A stretch of 64,000 nucleotides of DNA from assembly GCA_017549815.1 (NCBI GenBank), contig JAFYNH010000032.1:62001-126000 (forward strand), in the 5' to 3' direction. The notes below the pieces were generated by a model. It saw nothing but the letters and a program-made list of their open reading frames with translations, had not been told where the DNA came from and ran no database searches. Shown one piece after another: positions 24,818-34,400 of the stretch. The stretch is from Selenomonadaceae bacterium. GTDB lineage: Bacteria; Bacillota; Negativicutes; Selenomonadales; Selenomonadaceae. The position numbers and the translations under genes are program-made. The stretch's first letter is position 1. Every line of letters starts with the position of its first letter.

Positions 24818-25939
24818 TTACGCAAGGAATTTATTATAATCAACGAATTCGCGACCAAGTGCCTCCGCGACAGCTTTGTTAGTGAGTTTGCCGTCAATCG
24901 TGTTGAGACCTTTGGCAAGTCCAGCGTCTTCTTGGCAAGCCGACTTCCAACCTTTACCCGCAATTCTTAAGGCATAAGGCAATGTGGCGTTCGTAAGGGC
25001 AAGCGTCGACGTTCTGGAAACTGCGCCCGGGATATTCGCAACGGAATAATGAATGACGCCATGTTTAATAAAAGTCGGATCGCTGTGCGTCGTTACATGG
25101 TCGCAAGTGGCAATCGAGCCGCCCTGATCTATCGCAACGTCAATAATAACGGAGCCTTTCTTCATGTTCTTAACCATGTCTTCCGTAACGAGTTGCGGAG
25201 TCTTCGCGCCGGGCACCAATACCGCGCCAACGAGTAAGTCAGCTTGCTTCGTCCATTGAGCGATGTTATAAGAATTGCTCATAACCGTACAGACTTTGCC
25301 GCCGAAAATGTCATCAAGATAGCGGAGGCGGTCAATCGACAGGTCGATAATAGTAACGCGAGCACGCATACCGAGCGCGATTTTTGCCGCATTAGTTCCG
25401 ACAACGCCGCCGCCGATTATGACAACTTGACCCGCCGCAACGCCGCTGACGCCGCCAAGTAAAATGCCGCTCCCGCCGTATTGACTTTCAAGGAATTGTG
25501 CGCCGAGTTGAATAGACATGCGCCCCGCAATTTCACTCATCGGAGCAAGCAAGGGCAATGTTCTGCCGTCACGTCCGACGACCGTTTCATAGGCAATGCC
25601 CGTAACTTTTTTGTCAAGCAATGCCTTTGTAAGCGACGGTTCGGGCGCAAGGTGCAAATACGTAAAGAGAATTTGCCCTTCGTGGAAAAGGTCGTATTCG
25701 GGTTCGAGCGGCTCCTTAACCTTGATAATCATTTCGGATTCGTCGAAGATTTTTTTCTTGTCCGCGACGATTTCCGCGCCAACTGCCGAATAATTTTCGT
25801 CCTCAAAACCAGAGCCGATACCCGCGCCCTTTTCGATAAGGACTTTATGACCCGCCTTGACAAGTGCGTCCGCGCCCGCCGGTGTCAAGCCTACGCGGTT
25901 TTCGTTATTCTTAATTTCCTTCGATACGCCGATAATCAT
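24818..25939 (-). CDS. ald: Alanine dehydrogenase
   Basis: 373 residues from the ATG at 25939, 7 nt behind GGAGGT; the longer in-frame start at 25996 falls in the promoter. Landmarks are [29 protein letters not shown] with the catalytic His, and the NAD site [10 protein letters not shown]. The enzyme interconverts L-alanine and pyruvate plus ammonia with NAD. It is monocistronic and divergent from the DUF47 gene, the two promoters lying back to back. Confidence 0.96.
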   Translation of the reverse strand: MIIGVSKEIKNNENRVGLTPAGADALVKAGHKVLIEKGAGIGSGFEDENYSAVGAEIVADKKKIFDESEMIIKVKEPLEPEYDLFHEGQILFTYLHLAPEPSLTKALLDKKVTGIAYETVVGRDGRTLPLLAPMSEIAGRMSIQLGAQFLESQYGGSGILLGGVSGVAAGQVVIIGGGVVGTNAAKIALGMRARVTIIDLSIDRLRYLDDIFGGKVCTVMSNSYNIAQWTKQADLLVGAVLVPGAKTPQLVTEDMVKNMKKGSVIIDVAIDQGGSIATCDHVTTHSDPTFIKHGVIHYSVANIPGAVSRTSTLALTNATLPYALRIAGKGWKSACQEDAGLAKGLNTIDGKLTNKAVAEALGREFVDYNKFLA

Positions 25940-25967
25940 ATTGTTTACCTCCGTAAAATTTTTATAA

Positions 25968-25996
25968 AAAATAATACAGCCGCCAAAAAATGTCAA
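25968..25996 (-). promoter_or_regulatory. Promoter for ald
   Basis: Minus-strand TTGACA (25991-25996, exact consensus) and TATTTT (25968-25973), 17 bp apart. Confidence 0.6.
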
Positions 25997-26011
25997 CGAT
26001 TTTTTATCCGC

Positions 26012-26040
26012 TTTACATAGTGCGTTTGCTTTTGTATCAT
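26012..26040 (+). promoter_or_regulatory. Promoter for the DUF47 gene
   Basis: TTTACA (26012-26017) and TATCAT (26035-26040) with 17 bp spacing, pointing away from the ald promoter. Confidence 0.55.
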
Positions 26041-26053
26041 AGGTAGGAAAGGA

Positions 26054-26719
26054 ATGATGTATATGTTTAATTTCTCTCGCAAGGACACGGAGTTTTTCGA
26101 TTTATTTTTGGAGAACGCGAAGTTTTTTCATTTGGGCGCGGTACTTTTGGACGAAGTGATTAAAGACCCTAATGAGGCACTCGAACGCATTGAGGATATT
26201 TTGGGCTTGGAATCTGCCGCCGACGAAGTAAACGAAAAAATTATCAACAAGCTGAACTTGAGTTTTATAACGCCCATTGACCGTGAGGACATTTATTCTA
26301 TCGCAAATGAACTTGCCAACGGTGTCGATATGATGCAGGGTGCTTTGCAAAGAATAATTATGTATCACGCGGGGCACGCCACCAAACGCAGTCACGCTTT
26401 GACGAAATTTTTAGTTGAAAATACAGATGAATTGGTTAAGGCGTTCAAACTGCTAAACGACGTTAAAAAGAATCAGCGCGATATTCTCGACGCCGTTCAC
26501 AGAATTTCCGATAATGAAAGTCGCGGCGATTTGATTTATCGTTCGGATATTGGCATTCTTTTTGATGAGGCTGTCGAGGCTTCTAAGGAACACGGGGCAA
26601 GCCGCGCAGTTATTCATCTTATTAAATGGAAAGATATTTTGGAGGACGTGGAAGAGGCACTTGACCATACTAAAAAAGTTGGCGACATGATTCGCGGCGT
26701 CGTCATGAAATACGCTTAA
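26054..26719 (+). CDS. PhoU-like DUF47 family protein
   Basis: 221 residues, all-helical, with the PhoU/DUF47 metal-binding-type repeats ([31 protein letters not shown]). DUF47 proteins usually accompany a Pit-type phosphate transporter and tune its activity; no pit gene is adjacent, so the transporter must be elsewhere. Three in-frame ATGs stand at 26054, 26057 and 26063, behind GGAAAGG. The second or third has the better spacing, so the first few residues are uncertain. Confidence 0.85.
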   Translation: MMYMFNFSRKDTEFFDLFLENAKFFHLGAVLLDEVIKDPNEALERIEDILGLESAADEVNEKIINKLNLSFITPIDREDIYSIANELANGVDMMQGALQRIIMYHAGHATKRSHALTKFLVENTDELVKAFKLLNDVKKNQRDILDAVHRISDNESRGDLIYRSDIGILFDEAVEASKEHGASRAVIHLIKWKDILEDVEEALDHTKKVGDMIRGVVMKYA

Positions 26720-26790
26720 CTAGGGACTAGGGACTAGGAGTTAGGGACTAGTAGGGATTAGAGACTAGTTCCTAGTTCCTAACAACTAAT
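26717..26790. repeat. Dispersed heptad repeat array, locus 4
   Basis: GGGACTA/GGAGTTA units on the left and GTTCCTA units on the right, forming an imperfect palindrome between the convergent DUF47 and lactate/malate dehydrogenase genes. It overlaps the last bases of the DUF47 stop. Confidence 0.75.
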
Positions 26791-26798
26791 CAACAATC

Positions 26799-26830
26799 GA
26801 AAAAAGCCCAACCAATTTTGGAAGGGCTTT
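26799..26830 (-). terminator. Terminator after the lactate/malate dehydrogenase gene
   Basis: Minus-strand AAAGCCC/GGGCTTT stem with a 14-nt loop and a run of six T. Confidence 0.75.
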
Positions 26831-26869
26831 CTTCTTAAAAGGATTTGTTTTTTATGAAGGAGATGATTT

Positions 26870-27838
26870 TTACTTAATTCCTGCACCGTCAAGAGCCGAG
26901 CGGACAGATTTAGCCGCCGCATACATCTTTTCGAGTTCTTCGTCGGTGAGCGCAACTTCAAAGACGCGCATAATGCCATCGGCGCAAAGCATACGAGGCA
27001 TAGAAAGAGCAACGTCTTTAATTCCGTATTCGCCTTCCATAATAGCCGAGCAGGGTAGAATCGTATGTTCATCGTAAAGGATTGACTTAACGAAACGAAC
27101 AGCCGCCATAGCAATACCAGTGTTGGTGTAGCCTTTGCGGTTGATAACGTCGTAAGCAACTTGGATAAGCTCTTGCTCAACAGCTTTCTTATCAAGCGGT
27201 TCGGTGTGACGGAAATATTCGTCGAGTTTTTCGAGCGGGAAACCTGCGCAACCAGTGGTTGACCAAGCAACGAATGCCGCATTGCCGTGTTCGCCGAGTA
27301 CATAGCCGTTAATGTTCTTCGGGTCGACTTCGTACTTGTTAGCGAGGACGCGACGGAAACGATAAGTTTCAAGCATAGTGCCCGTGCCGAGAATCAAATT
27401 ACGCGGATAGCCGATTTCATCAGCGATTTTGCTGACGACGTAGGTAGCAACGTCAAGCGGGTTGGTGATGAGGATAATGACGGATTCTTTGGTGTGTTCG
27501 GCGACGGAGCGGAAGACCGAATTCATAATCTTCGCGTTGGTGCCAGCGAGTTTCAATCTGTCGGGAGTTTCACCGGGACGAATCGAAGGACCCGCGCAGA
27601 TGATGATGATATTAGCCCCCGCGCAAGCACTGTAGTCACTGGTGGCACGGAATTTAATGTTGGTGCTGTAAACGCAAGCGGTTGCGTGGCTGGAGTCGGT
27701 TGCCTCGCCCCATGCCTTGTCCTGATTGAGGTCGATTAAAACGAGTTCGGACGCAAGTTGGAAATCGGCGATTTTGTTGACGACTGCCGAGCCGACGTTT
27801 GAAGTTCCGATGACAACGATTTTCCTGCGATTATTCAT
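26870..27838 (-). CDS. ldh: L-lactate/malate dehydrogenase family enzyme
   Basis: 322 residues with NAD motif VVIGTSNVGSAV, the active-site loop GPSIRPGET (83-91), NPLD with the catalytic Asp and GEHGNAAFVAWS with the catalytic His. In the specificity position of the loop (Gln in lactate, Arg in malate dehydrogenases) the residue is Ile86, followed by Arg87. The substrate therefore cannot be assigned; lactate is most likely for a fermentative Firmicute, but a branched 2-hydroxyacid is possible. It is divergent from codY with a CodY-box-like site between. Confidence 0.82.
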   Translation of the reverse strand: MNNRRKIVVIGTSNVGSAVVNKIADFQLASELVLIDLNQDKAWGEATDSSHATACVYSTNIKFRATSDYSACAGANIIIICAGPSIRPGETPDRLKLAGTNAKIMNSVFRSVAEHTKESVIILITNPLDVATYVVSKIADEIGYPRNLILGTGTMLETYRFRRVLANKYEVDPKNINGYVLGEHGNAAFVAWSTTGCAGFPLEKLDEYFRHTEPLDKKAVEQELIQVAYDVINRKGYTNTGIAMAAVRFVKSILYDEHTILPCSAIMEGEYGIKDVALSMPRMLCADGIMRVFEVALTDEELEKMYAAAKSVRSALDGAGIK

Positions 27839-27900
27839 TTAACATTCCTCCCTTTGATTGACGAAAAACCTTCTCGGAGCGTTTGCCCCCTGTTGTGGAA

Positions 27901-27929
27901 AGTTTACAACTTTTAATGCCCGCCGTCAA
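27901..27929 (-). promoter_or_regulatory. Promoter for the lactate/malate dehydrogenase gene
   Basis: Minus-strand TTGACG (27924-27929) and TAAACT (27901-27906) with 17 bp spacing. Confidence 0.5.
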
Positions 27930-27942
27930 GCTAGTTGGGCAA

Positions 27943-27957
27943 AAAATTCTGAAAACT
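27943..27957. promoter_or_regulatory. CodY-box-like operator between ldh and codY
   Basis: AAAATTCTGAAAACT matches the CodY consensus AATTTTCWGAAAATT at 12 of 15 positions. It lies 4 bp upstream of the codY -35 and 14 bp upstream of the ldh -35, a position from which CodY could repress both genes. Confidence 0.5.
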
Positions 27958-27960
27958 TAT

Positions 27961-27988
27961 TTGACATTATCAAATTTCGTGCTAGTAT
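27961..27988 (+). promoter_or_regulatory. Promoter for codY
   Basis: Exact TTGACA (27961-27966) followed at 16 bp by TAGTAT (27983-27988), with an alternative TATAAA 3 bp further on. Confidence 0.55.
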
Positions 27989-28013
27989 AAACGTAGGATA
28001 TTGAGCAAGAAAA

Positions 28014-28096
28014 TTCAGGGATTAGGATTAAGGAGTCAGGGAGTAGGGGGAAAATTTTTCCCTAAATCCTAAATCCTGTATCCTAAATCCTAAAAA
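28014..28096. repeat. Dispersed heptad repeat array, locus 5
   Basis: GGATTA/GGAGTCA units followed by complementary TAAATCC units, placed in the codY leader RNA between its promoter and ribosome-binding site. The palindrome could fold in the mRNA. Confidence 0.75.
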
Positions 28097-28109
28097 AGGA
28101 GAGTTATGT

Positions 28110-28853
28110 ATGACAACACTTTTGGAGAAAACAAGGAAAATTAACAAGCTGCTCCAGCGTTCCGAGAATGTGGAGTACAACGGCATTTCAAAGGTTTTGA
28201 GAAACGTCCTCGACGCGAGCATCTACATTGTCAACAAGAAGGGCGATATTTACGGTTACTCGCTTATCGACGAGGACGACACTTCCGCCGCGAATGACAC
28301 CCTTCGCAAGGGCAAGTTCCCCGAAGCCTACACCAAGTGGCTGAATCGTTTCGACGACACGCAAGCCAACCCGAAGAATTACGTTTCGCCCGTCGCGGGA
28401 AAACACTTCACGATTGTTCCGATTTACGGCGTGGGTCGTAGAATCGGTACGTTGATAATTGCTCGTCTCGAAGAAAATTTCACTGACGACGATTTGTTGT
28501 TGGCGGAATACGGCGCGACAGTCGTGGGCATGGAAATGTTGCGCGACCATACTGAAAAAGTTGAGATTGAGGCTCGCAAGAAGGCGACAGTTCAAATCGC
28601 GTTGGCAACTCTTAGTTATTCAGAGGCTGAGGCGGCGATAAATATTTTGGGCGAACTTAACGGCAGTGAAGGCTTGCTTGTCGCCTCTAAGATTGCCGAT
28701 CGCGTCGGGATTACTCGTTCGGTTATCGTCAATGCTCTGCGCAAGTTTGAATCGGCGGGCGTTATCGAGTCGAAGTCGCTCGGCATGAAGGGCACCTACA
28801 TTAAAATTAAAAACGAATACCTTATGGAAGAAGTCCAAAAGCTTCATCATTAA
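28110..28853 (+). CDS. codY: GTP-sensing transcriptional repressor CodY
   Basis: 247 residues. An N-terminal GAF domain (1-~150; VLDASIYIVNKKGDIYGYSL) senses branched-chain amino acids in characterised CodY proteins. A C-terminal winged helix (SKIADRVGITRSVIVNALRKFESAGVIES) binds DNA. It is a Firmicute-specific global nutritional regulator that represses amino-acid and adaptation genes when GTP and branched-chain amino acids are plentiful. AAAGGAGAG precedes the ATG. It is not in the usual xerC-hslVU-codY cluster, and a probable CodY box suggests autoregulation. Confidence 0.95.
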   Translation: MTTLLEKTRKINKLLQRSENVEYNGISKVLRNVLDASIYIVNKKGDIYGYSLIDEDDTSAANDTLRKGKFPEAYTKWLNRFDDTQANPKNYVSPVAGKHFTIVPIYGVGRRIGTLIIARLEENFTDDDLLLAEYGATVVGMEMLRDHTEKVEIEARKKATVQIALATLSYSEAEAAINILGELNGSEGLLVASKIADRVGITRSVIVNALRKFESAGVIESKSLGMKGTYIKIKNEYLMEEVQKLHH

Positions 28854-28855
28854 AA

Positions 28856-28922
28856 TTTAGGGACTAGGGACTGGTAGGGATTAGGGGACTAGTTCCTAGC
28901 AACTCGCCCCTTGTTCCTAGCC
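28856..28922. repeat. Dispersed heptad repeat array, locus 6
   Basis: GGGACTA/GGGATTA units then GTTCCTA units between the codY stop and its terminator. Confidence 0.75.
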
Positions 28923-28967
28923 AAAAAAAAATCCGCTCTCAAATTTCGAGGGCGGTTAATTTTTTTA
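28923..28967. terminator. Bidirectional terminator between codY and mscL
   Basis: CCGCTCTC/GAGGGCGG stem (28933-28955) flanked by an A-run on the left and a T-run on the right. Confidence 0.8.
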
Positions 28968-28978
28968 TGTCAATAAAG

Positions 28979-29416
28979 TTATTTGCCTTTGATGTCGGAG
29001 GCGCAATGCGGACACTTCGTCGCGTCGTCTGCTACAACTTCACGGCAGAACGGGCACTTGCGCGGATCGGGTGCCGGAGGCGGCGGTGCAGGCATAAATC
29101 TATTTACTTGTTTAATGAGTATAAAAATTGCCGTCGCAACGATCACGAAATCGAGGCAAACGTTCAGAAATGCGCCGTAAGCAATGACAGGTGCTCCAGC
29201 CTCTTTAGCGGCGGCAAAGGTTTCATACTCGACGCCTGACAAATTTATGTAAAAATTTGAAAAATCTACCTTGCCGAGCAACAAGCCCAGAGGCGGCATA
29301 AGAATATCCGACGTGAATGAGGAAACAATTTTTCCGAACGCCGCGCCTATCACAACGCCTGTCGCCATATCGATGACATTTCCGCGCAATAAAAACTTTT
29401 TCCATTCGTCTAACAA
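28979..29416 (-). CDS. mscL: Large-conductance mechanosensitive channel MscL with C-terminal zinc ribbon
   Basis: 145 residues from a TTG start behind AAGGAGTG. The N-terminal helix and first membrane segment (WKKFLLRGNVIDMATGVVIGAA) and the second segment (about 82-105) are standard MscL. After a PAPPPPAPDP linker the C-terminus carries CPFC...CPHC (about 120-140), a zinc-ribbon motif absent from classical MscL. The channel opens under membrane tension to release solutes on hypo-osmotic shock. Confidence 0.93.
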   Translation of the reverse strand: MLDEWKKFLLRGNVIDMATGVVIGAAFGKIVSSFTSDILMPPLGLLLGKVDFSNFYINLSGVEYETFAAAKEAGAPVIAYGAFLNVCLDFVIVATAIFILIKQVNRFMPAPPPPAPDPRKCPFCREVVADDATKCPHCASDIKGK

Positions 29417-29439
29417 AATATTTCACTCCTTAATAAAAC

Positions 29440-29469
29440 TTGACAATAATTTAGCCCTTCTGCTAAAAT
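29440..29469 (+). promoter_or_regulatory. Promoter of the GIY-YIG gene with flanking inverted repeat
   Basis: TTGACA (29440-29445) and TAAAAT (29464-29469), 18 bp apart. The -10 is flanked by CCCTTCTG (29455-29462) and its exact complement CAGAAGGG (29493-29500); the right arm contains the ribosome-binding site. This could be an operator. Confidence 0.55.
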
Positions 29470-29511
29470 GAGTCTGTACCAACTTACATCAACAGAAGGG
29501 AGATTCTAAGC

Positions 29512-30399
29512 ATGAATGATAACAAAAGCGGCGAAGATTGTCAAACGTTGTCTTTCGCGGTTTACGTCATCTGGTGCCGGCTAACCAATATGTATTACGT
29601 CGGTGTAACGCGACAGCAGGTCACAACGCGCATTCGTCAGCACAAGAAGGGCAAGCAACAATTCGTCGACCGTGAAATCAAACGTCTCGGCTGGGACAGC
29701 AATTGGGACTGGTGGATTGTCGAGGAGCACGTCCCGGCTGATCAAATCAGCGACTGCGAGCAAAAATGGGTCAGTATCTTCGATTGCGTTTTCCCAAAAG
29801 GCTACAACAAGACGTGCGGCGGCATCAGCAAACTTACCGTCTCCGATGATACTTGCGAGCTAATTCGTCAAAATGCACTTGCCAGAAATATGAGCGGTGA
29901 AAATAATCCCATGTATGGCAAGCATCACACAGACGAGGCAAAAGCCGCAATGTCTGCTAAACTTAGCGGAGAAAACGCTCCAAATTACGGTAAGCATCTC
30001 AGCGACGACACGTGCGCAAAAATTGCTATCGCCCTTAGTGGCGAAAAAAATCCCAATTATGGCAAGCCCAGCCCGTTTAAAGGCAAAAAGCACACTGATG
30101 AAACACTCGCGAAAATGTCTGTCGCACATAGTGGCGAGAAAAATGGTTTCTTCGGGAAAAAGCACACGGAAGAGGCAAAAGCTCAAATGCGTCAATCACA
30201 TCTTGGCAAAAAGCACACGGAAGAAACTAAAGCCTTAATGCGCGAGAAATCCCTTGCCAGACACGCCGCGAAAAGAGCCGTCAAAGCCGTCGCTGAAGAA
30301 AATCTTGCCGCTGCCAATACTGCGCCGACAAACCTAACGAATTTACTTGACGCTGTAATACTTAAGCAAGGCTTGCGTTCCGAGATTGCCATTGCCTGA
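29512..30399 (+). CDS. GIY-YIG endonuclease with NUMOD3 repeats (homing-endonuclease-like)
   Basis: 295 residues. The N-terminal GIY-YIG domain (about 16-105) shows VYVIWC and YYVGVT in the two signature positions, an Arg in TRIRQH and a Glu in CEQKW. From ~125 come about five NUMOD3-type DNA-binding repeats (SGENNPMYGKHHTDEAKAAM and variants). This is the architecture of free-standing phage homing endonucleases such as the Seg family. Its last 57 bp overlap the 3' end of the opposite GarR-like gene, so its C-terminus is probably not ancestral. A selfish gene is the simplest reading. Confidence 0.8.
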   Translation: MNDNKSGEDCQTLSFAVYVIWCRLTNMYYVGVTRQQVTTRIRQHKKGKQQFVDREIKRLGWDSNWDWWIVEEHVPADQISDCEQKWVSIFDCVFPKGYNKTCGGISKLTVSDDTCELIRQNALARNMSGENNPMYGKHHTDEAKAAMSAKLSGENAPNYGKHLSDDTCAKIAIALSGEKNPNYGKPSPFKGKKHTDETLAKMSVAHSGEKNGFFGKKHTEEAKAQMRQSHLGKKHTEETKALMREKSLARHAAKRAVKAVAEENLAAANTAPTNLTNLLDAVILKQGLRSEIAIA

Positions 30400-31218
30400 T
30401 TCTTCGAGCTTGCGGACTTCGTGGAGCACCATAGCCAAAATCGGGAGCGACGTGCCGTAAGCAGTAGCGGTTTCGTTGCCAATAGCTAAGTCCTTGCCAA
30501 AATGTTTCAGCATAAAACCGGGGCTAAAATCGCCGTCAAGCCCTTTGCGAGCGACACCCGTCATTTGAAATGAACCAGCCGCGCCCGTCGCTATAGCTTG
30601 GTAAACTTTTTCAACGTCAAGCCCCGACGCTTTAGCATAGGCAAAAGCCTCGCAGACGCCCGCCAAAGTTCCCGCTATCGCGATTTGGTTGCAAGCCTTA
30701 GTTTTCTGCCCCGCGCCCGCCGAGCCTTCGTAAACAATATTTTTGCCCATAGCTTTAAAGACAGGTTGCAAGGCGTTAAAAGATTCTTCGTCGCCGCCGA
30801 CCAAAATAGTAAGCGTCGCATTCTTCGCGCCGACATCGCCGCCCGTAACAGGAGCGTCGACTGCGCGGAGATTTTTTTTCTTAGCCGCCGCAAATATTTT
30901 CTCGGCAAGTATCGGCGAGGAAGTCGTCATGTCGACAAGATAAGCTCCCGCCCGCGCAGATTCGATAATGCCGCCCGCGCCTAAATAAATTTGCTCAACG
31001 TCTTTAGGATAGCCGACGATAGTTATCACGACATCTTGATTAGCCGCGCAAGCTCCAACAGTCTCGCACCATTTCGCGCCGCGTTCAATCAGATTTTGCG
31101 CCTTCGACTTCGTGCGGTTGTAAACGCTGACCTCAAAGCCCGCGTCCATTAAATGCCCCGCCATTGCCGAGCCCATTATCCCAGTCCCGATAAAGCCGAT
31201 TTTCTTCAAAGCCGTCAT
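30343..31218 (-). CDS. Beta-hydroxyacid dehydrogenase (GarR / 3-hydroxyisobutyrate dehydrogenase family)
   Basis: 291 residues. NAD(P) motif GFIGTGIMGSAMAGHL, substrate motif DAPVTGGDVGAKNATL, and catalytic Lys in GAGQKTKACNQ are all present. Family members reduce tartronate semialdehyde or oxidise 3-hydroxyisobutyrate; the exact substrate is not shown by the sequence. I start at the ATG at 31218 behind GAAGGTG rather than at the GTG at 31239. Monocistronic. Confidence 0.87.
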   Translation of the reverse strand: MTALKKIGFIGTGIMGSAMAGHLMDAGFEVSVYNRTKSKAQNLIERGAKWCETVGACAANQDVVITIVGYPKDVEQIYLGAGGIIESARAGAYLVDMTTSSPILAEKIFAAAKKKNLRAVDAPVTGGDVGAKNATLTILVGGDEESFNALQPVFKAMGKNIVYEGSAGAGQKTKACNQIAIAGTLAGVCEAFAYAKASGLDVEKVYQAIATGAAGSFQMTGVARKGLDGDFSPGFMLKHFGKDLAIGNETATAYGTSLPILAMVLHEVRKLEESGNGNLGTQALLKYYSVK

Positions 31219-31246
31219 TCTGAATTCACCTTCTTTCACGCGGCGA

Positions 31247-31275
31247 AGTATATCACCCTTTTTTCAGTTTTTCAA
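31247..31275 (-). promoter_or_regulatory. Promoter for the GarR-like gene
   Basis: Minus-strand TTGAAA (31270-31275) and TATACT (31247-31252), 17 bp apart. Confidence 0.6.
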
Positions 31276-31325
31276 TATCCTGTTTCAGCTTTTAATTTTC
31301 AGGAAAAATTTTTTCGCGCCAAATA

Positions 31326-31354
31326 TTGATTTAAATAATCAAAGTCTTTATAAT
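31326..31354 (+). promoter_or_regulatory. Promoter for the giant repeat protein
   Basis: TTGATT (31326-31331) and exact TATAAT (31349-31354), 17 bp apart, 56 bp upstream of the ATG. Confidence 0.65.
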
Positions 31355-31410
31355 ACAAAATATCACAAGGAAGTTTTTCTGGGTTTTTTAAGGAATGGAG
31401 GAGATAACTC

Positions 31411-34400
31411 ATGGCTAACTGGTACGGAATCACAAAAGGGAGTTGGTCGCTTAGCGGTACAACGGCAACCTACAAGGTTGAAATCAATGGCGTGTTAATT
31501 GACGTGGCTAAGCTCACGGGGCTTGCAAGCGGTCTCTCGGAAGAGGCTCTGAACAACGAAACAACGGGCATTCAAGTTACGGAACCCATAGCCAATGACG
31601 CAGACAACATCACGACGGCGGGAATTATCACACTGCCCGGCGAATTGCTCGGCACGTCTAAAGTCACGCTCACACTGAGCAACGGCAGTAATTACAGAAT
31701 TGTTGCCGCCGACGCCGACAAATCGACAATCAGCAATGTTTCGGCAACCGTCGCTGGAACTAAGGTGACCGTCAAAGGCAACATTAGTGCTGGGTGGTTT
31801 CAAACCAACGACAAGACGCTTACCAAAATCGCTGAGGCAAAAACTGGCGTGACGCTTGCGACAGTCAGCGGCACCAAGTCGGCAACAACCGCCGAAGTCG
31901 TCACCAATGCAACGCCAGGAGAGGCTACCGCTAACGTCGTTGTCAATTCAGACAATGGAACAATCACGATTAAGAAGGACGCGCTCGATACTACGAAGGT
32001 TTCGCTTTCGACAAGTTACGGCTACAAGCTCGATATGGGCGCAGACGTTACAAAGTCGGCAATCAGCAACTTGACGAAAACCGCTTCGGGAACTAAGGTG
32101 ACCGTCAAAGGTGACATCGGAGTCGGCTGGATTCAAACCAATGACAAGACGCTCACCTACACCTCAGCGGCGAAAACCAATCAAACTTTGGCGACAGTCA
32201 GCGGCACAACAGCAGTAACAAGCGGCGATTCAAGCAACAAAACTGCAATCGAGAACGCCGTTGTCGTCAGCAATAAAGGCATCACGATTGGTGAAGCCGC
32301 GCTCGGCACCTCGAAAATTTCTCTTTCGACAAGTTACGGCTACGAACTTGCTATCAACGGAGAAGATGACGGCGTTAAAGGTCTCGTATTGAATGCTCCT
32401 GTTTGGTCTGTCAGCGGCACCACTGCAACTTACAAATACGATACCGACGCAGGTTACATGCTCGCCGATGACAAAAAGAGCATTACCTACACAAAGAAAA
32501 CTACTACAACTATCGCAACGCTTAAAGGTCTTACTAAAGGTCTCGCAAACGGCACGAGCACAAATGCAGGCAAAATCGTTACCGTTAAAGATAACGTCGA
32601 AACTCTTGCGGGTATCACTGTCGTTCCTGCTACACCAGCAGTTGCAGCAGATCCCGACAACAACATTGAAGCTAAAGACGCAGAAAATGCCAAAATTAAG
32701 CTTTCTAAGGACGTGCTCACCAATACGAATGTGACGCTTACCCCCTCCACCGCTTATAAGGGCAAATACACACTCGCAGTCGACGCAATCACTGAAGACG
32801 AAGATAATCCCGGCACTTTCGTTGGCACCGTTCCTACCAAATCTGAGGAGAAAAATATTTGGTCTATCAGCGGCAACACCGCAACTTACAAGACAGTTTT
32901 AACCGAATATTATTCAGCCAACGGTAACACCATAACTTATGTGAAAGAAACTGTAAAGACTACTCTCGCCAAAATCAGCGGCATTAAGACAGGGCTTGTT
33001 GTCAAAGCTGACGGCATTTATTCTGCGGACGGCAGTACAAAAGTTATCGAAACAACCCAAGATTATGTCGCGCCTGTTGAAGGAAAAGAAGCTGTTGCGG
33101 CAAGCACAGATCCTGAAACTGGTGAAGAAATTCCAGCTCAAGATGCTGTTGAAGATGTAGTGGAACAAATCGGTACAATCAAGATTTATAACGGCGCACT
33201 CGACAGCAAGAACGTCACTGTTACAGACTTGAACGGCAATAAATATGAACTCGACCTCGACTCGGAGGTTACTGCTTCGGGCGGCACTGAACAAACTTGG
33301 ACTGAAAACGGTAGCACCACTTACACTTACAAAGGCAAAGTCACAGCTGGTTACGATTTGGACAGCACGAAAAAGAAAATCGTTTATACCAAACCAGTTG
33401 ATACTCCGGCATCTATCGTTGCAATCAGCGGACTCGCTAAAGGTCTCGTGGTTAGCAAAGCCACCGACTTGGACGAAAGCACAGGTGAAGTTCTTGGCAA
33501 CGACGGCGCAGGCAAGCTTGGCATTAAGCAGAAAAAAGATTTCAGCGGCACAGAAAAAGAAGTTTTCGTTGAGCTTGTCAAATTCGGTGCAACGGACGAC
33601 CCATTAACTCCAGAAAACGAAACAAAGATTATCACCATTGATAAGGCAGCACTCGGCACTTCCAGCGTCACGGTCGGCAAAGGTTATACTCTCAAGCTCG
33701 GCGTAGATGAGAACAATGAAGAGTTTGGTAAAACAGAAGAACCTGCGGCAGATAATGCTTGGCGTATCAAAGGCTCGAATCTCTACTACAAGAGTATCAT
33801 ACCCGCTTATTACTCTTACGATTCGACTAACAACAAAATCATCTACCACGCCGAACAAGACAAGGGAACTCTCGTTACGATTACGGGCTTTAACGAAAAC
33901 ATTGTAGTCAGCGACGGCACGCAAAAAGACGCGAGCGACGTAGCTGTTACGGCTGGCAAGCTCGGTATCATTACTACAGTAGTGGATGATAGCGACCCTG
34001 AAAATCCTGTTACCAAAGAAAATGTCTTCGTTGAAGTTATCTCGTTCGGTAATCCTGCTACGGCGGCAGATCCTGAAGCTGACCCGCCAGTTGAAGCCGA
34101 GACGGGAACGATTAATATTCTCAGCAAAGACGCCCTTAGCAATACGCACCTCAGAATCACTCAAGGCGATTATGAATTCGAGCTTGGAGACGACTTAACC
34201 ACTGACGACATCAAGCCTGCAGTCGATGCCGAATCAACTAAATGGTATCTCAGCGGCACCACTGCGAATTTCAAGGGCGTAGTCCAAGCGGGTTATGAAT
34301 TAACAGAAAACGACAAAGGCAAGAATACGACAGTCACGTACATTCCCGCGAATACTAATTACACTATCGTTAAAATTGAAGGACTCGCCAAAGATCTCTA

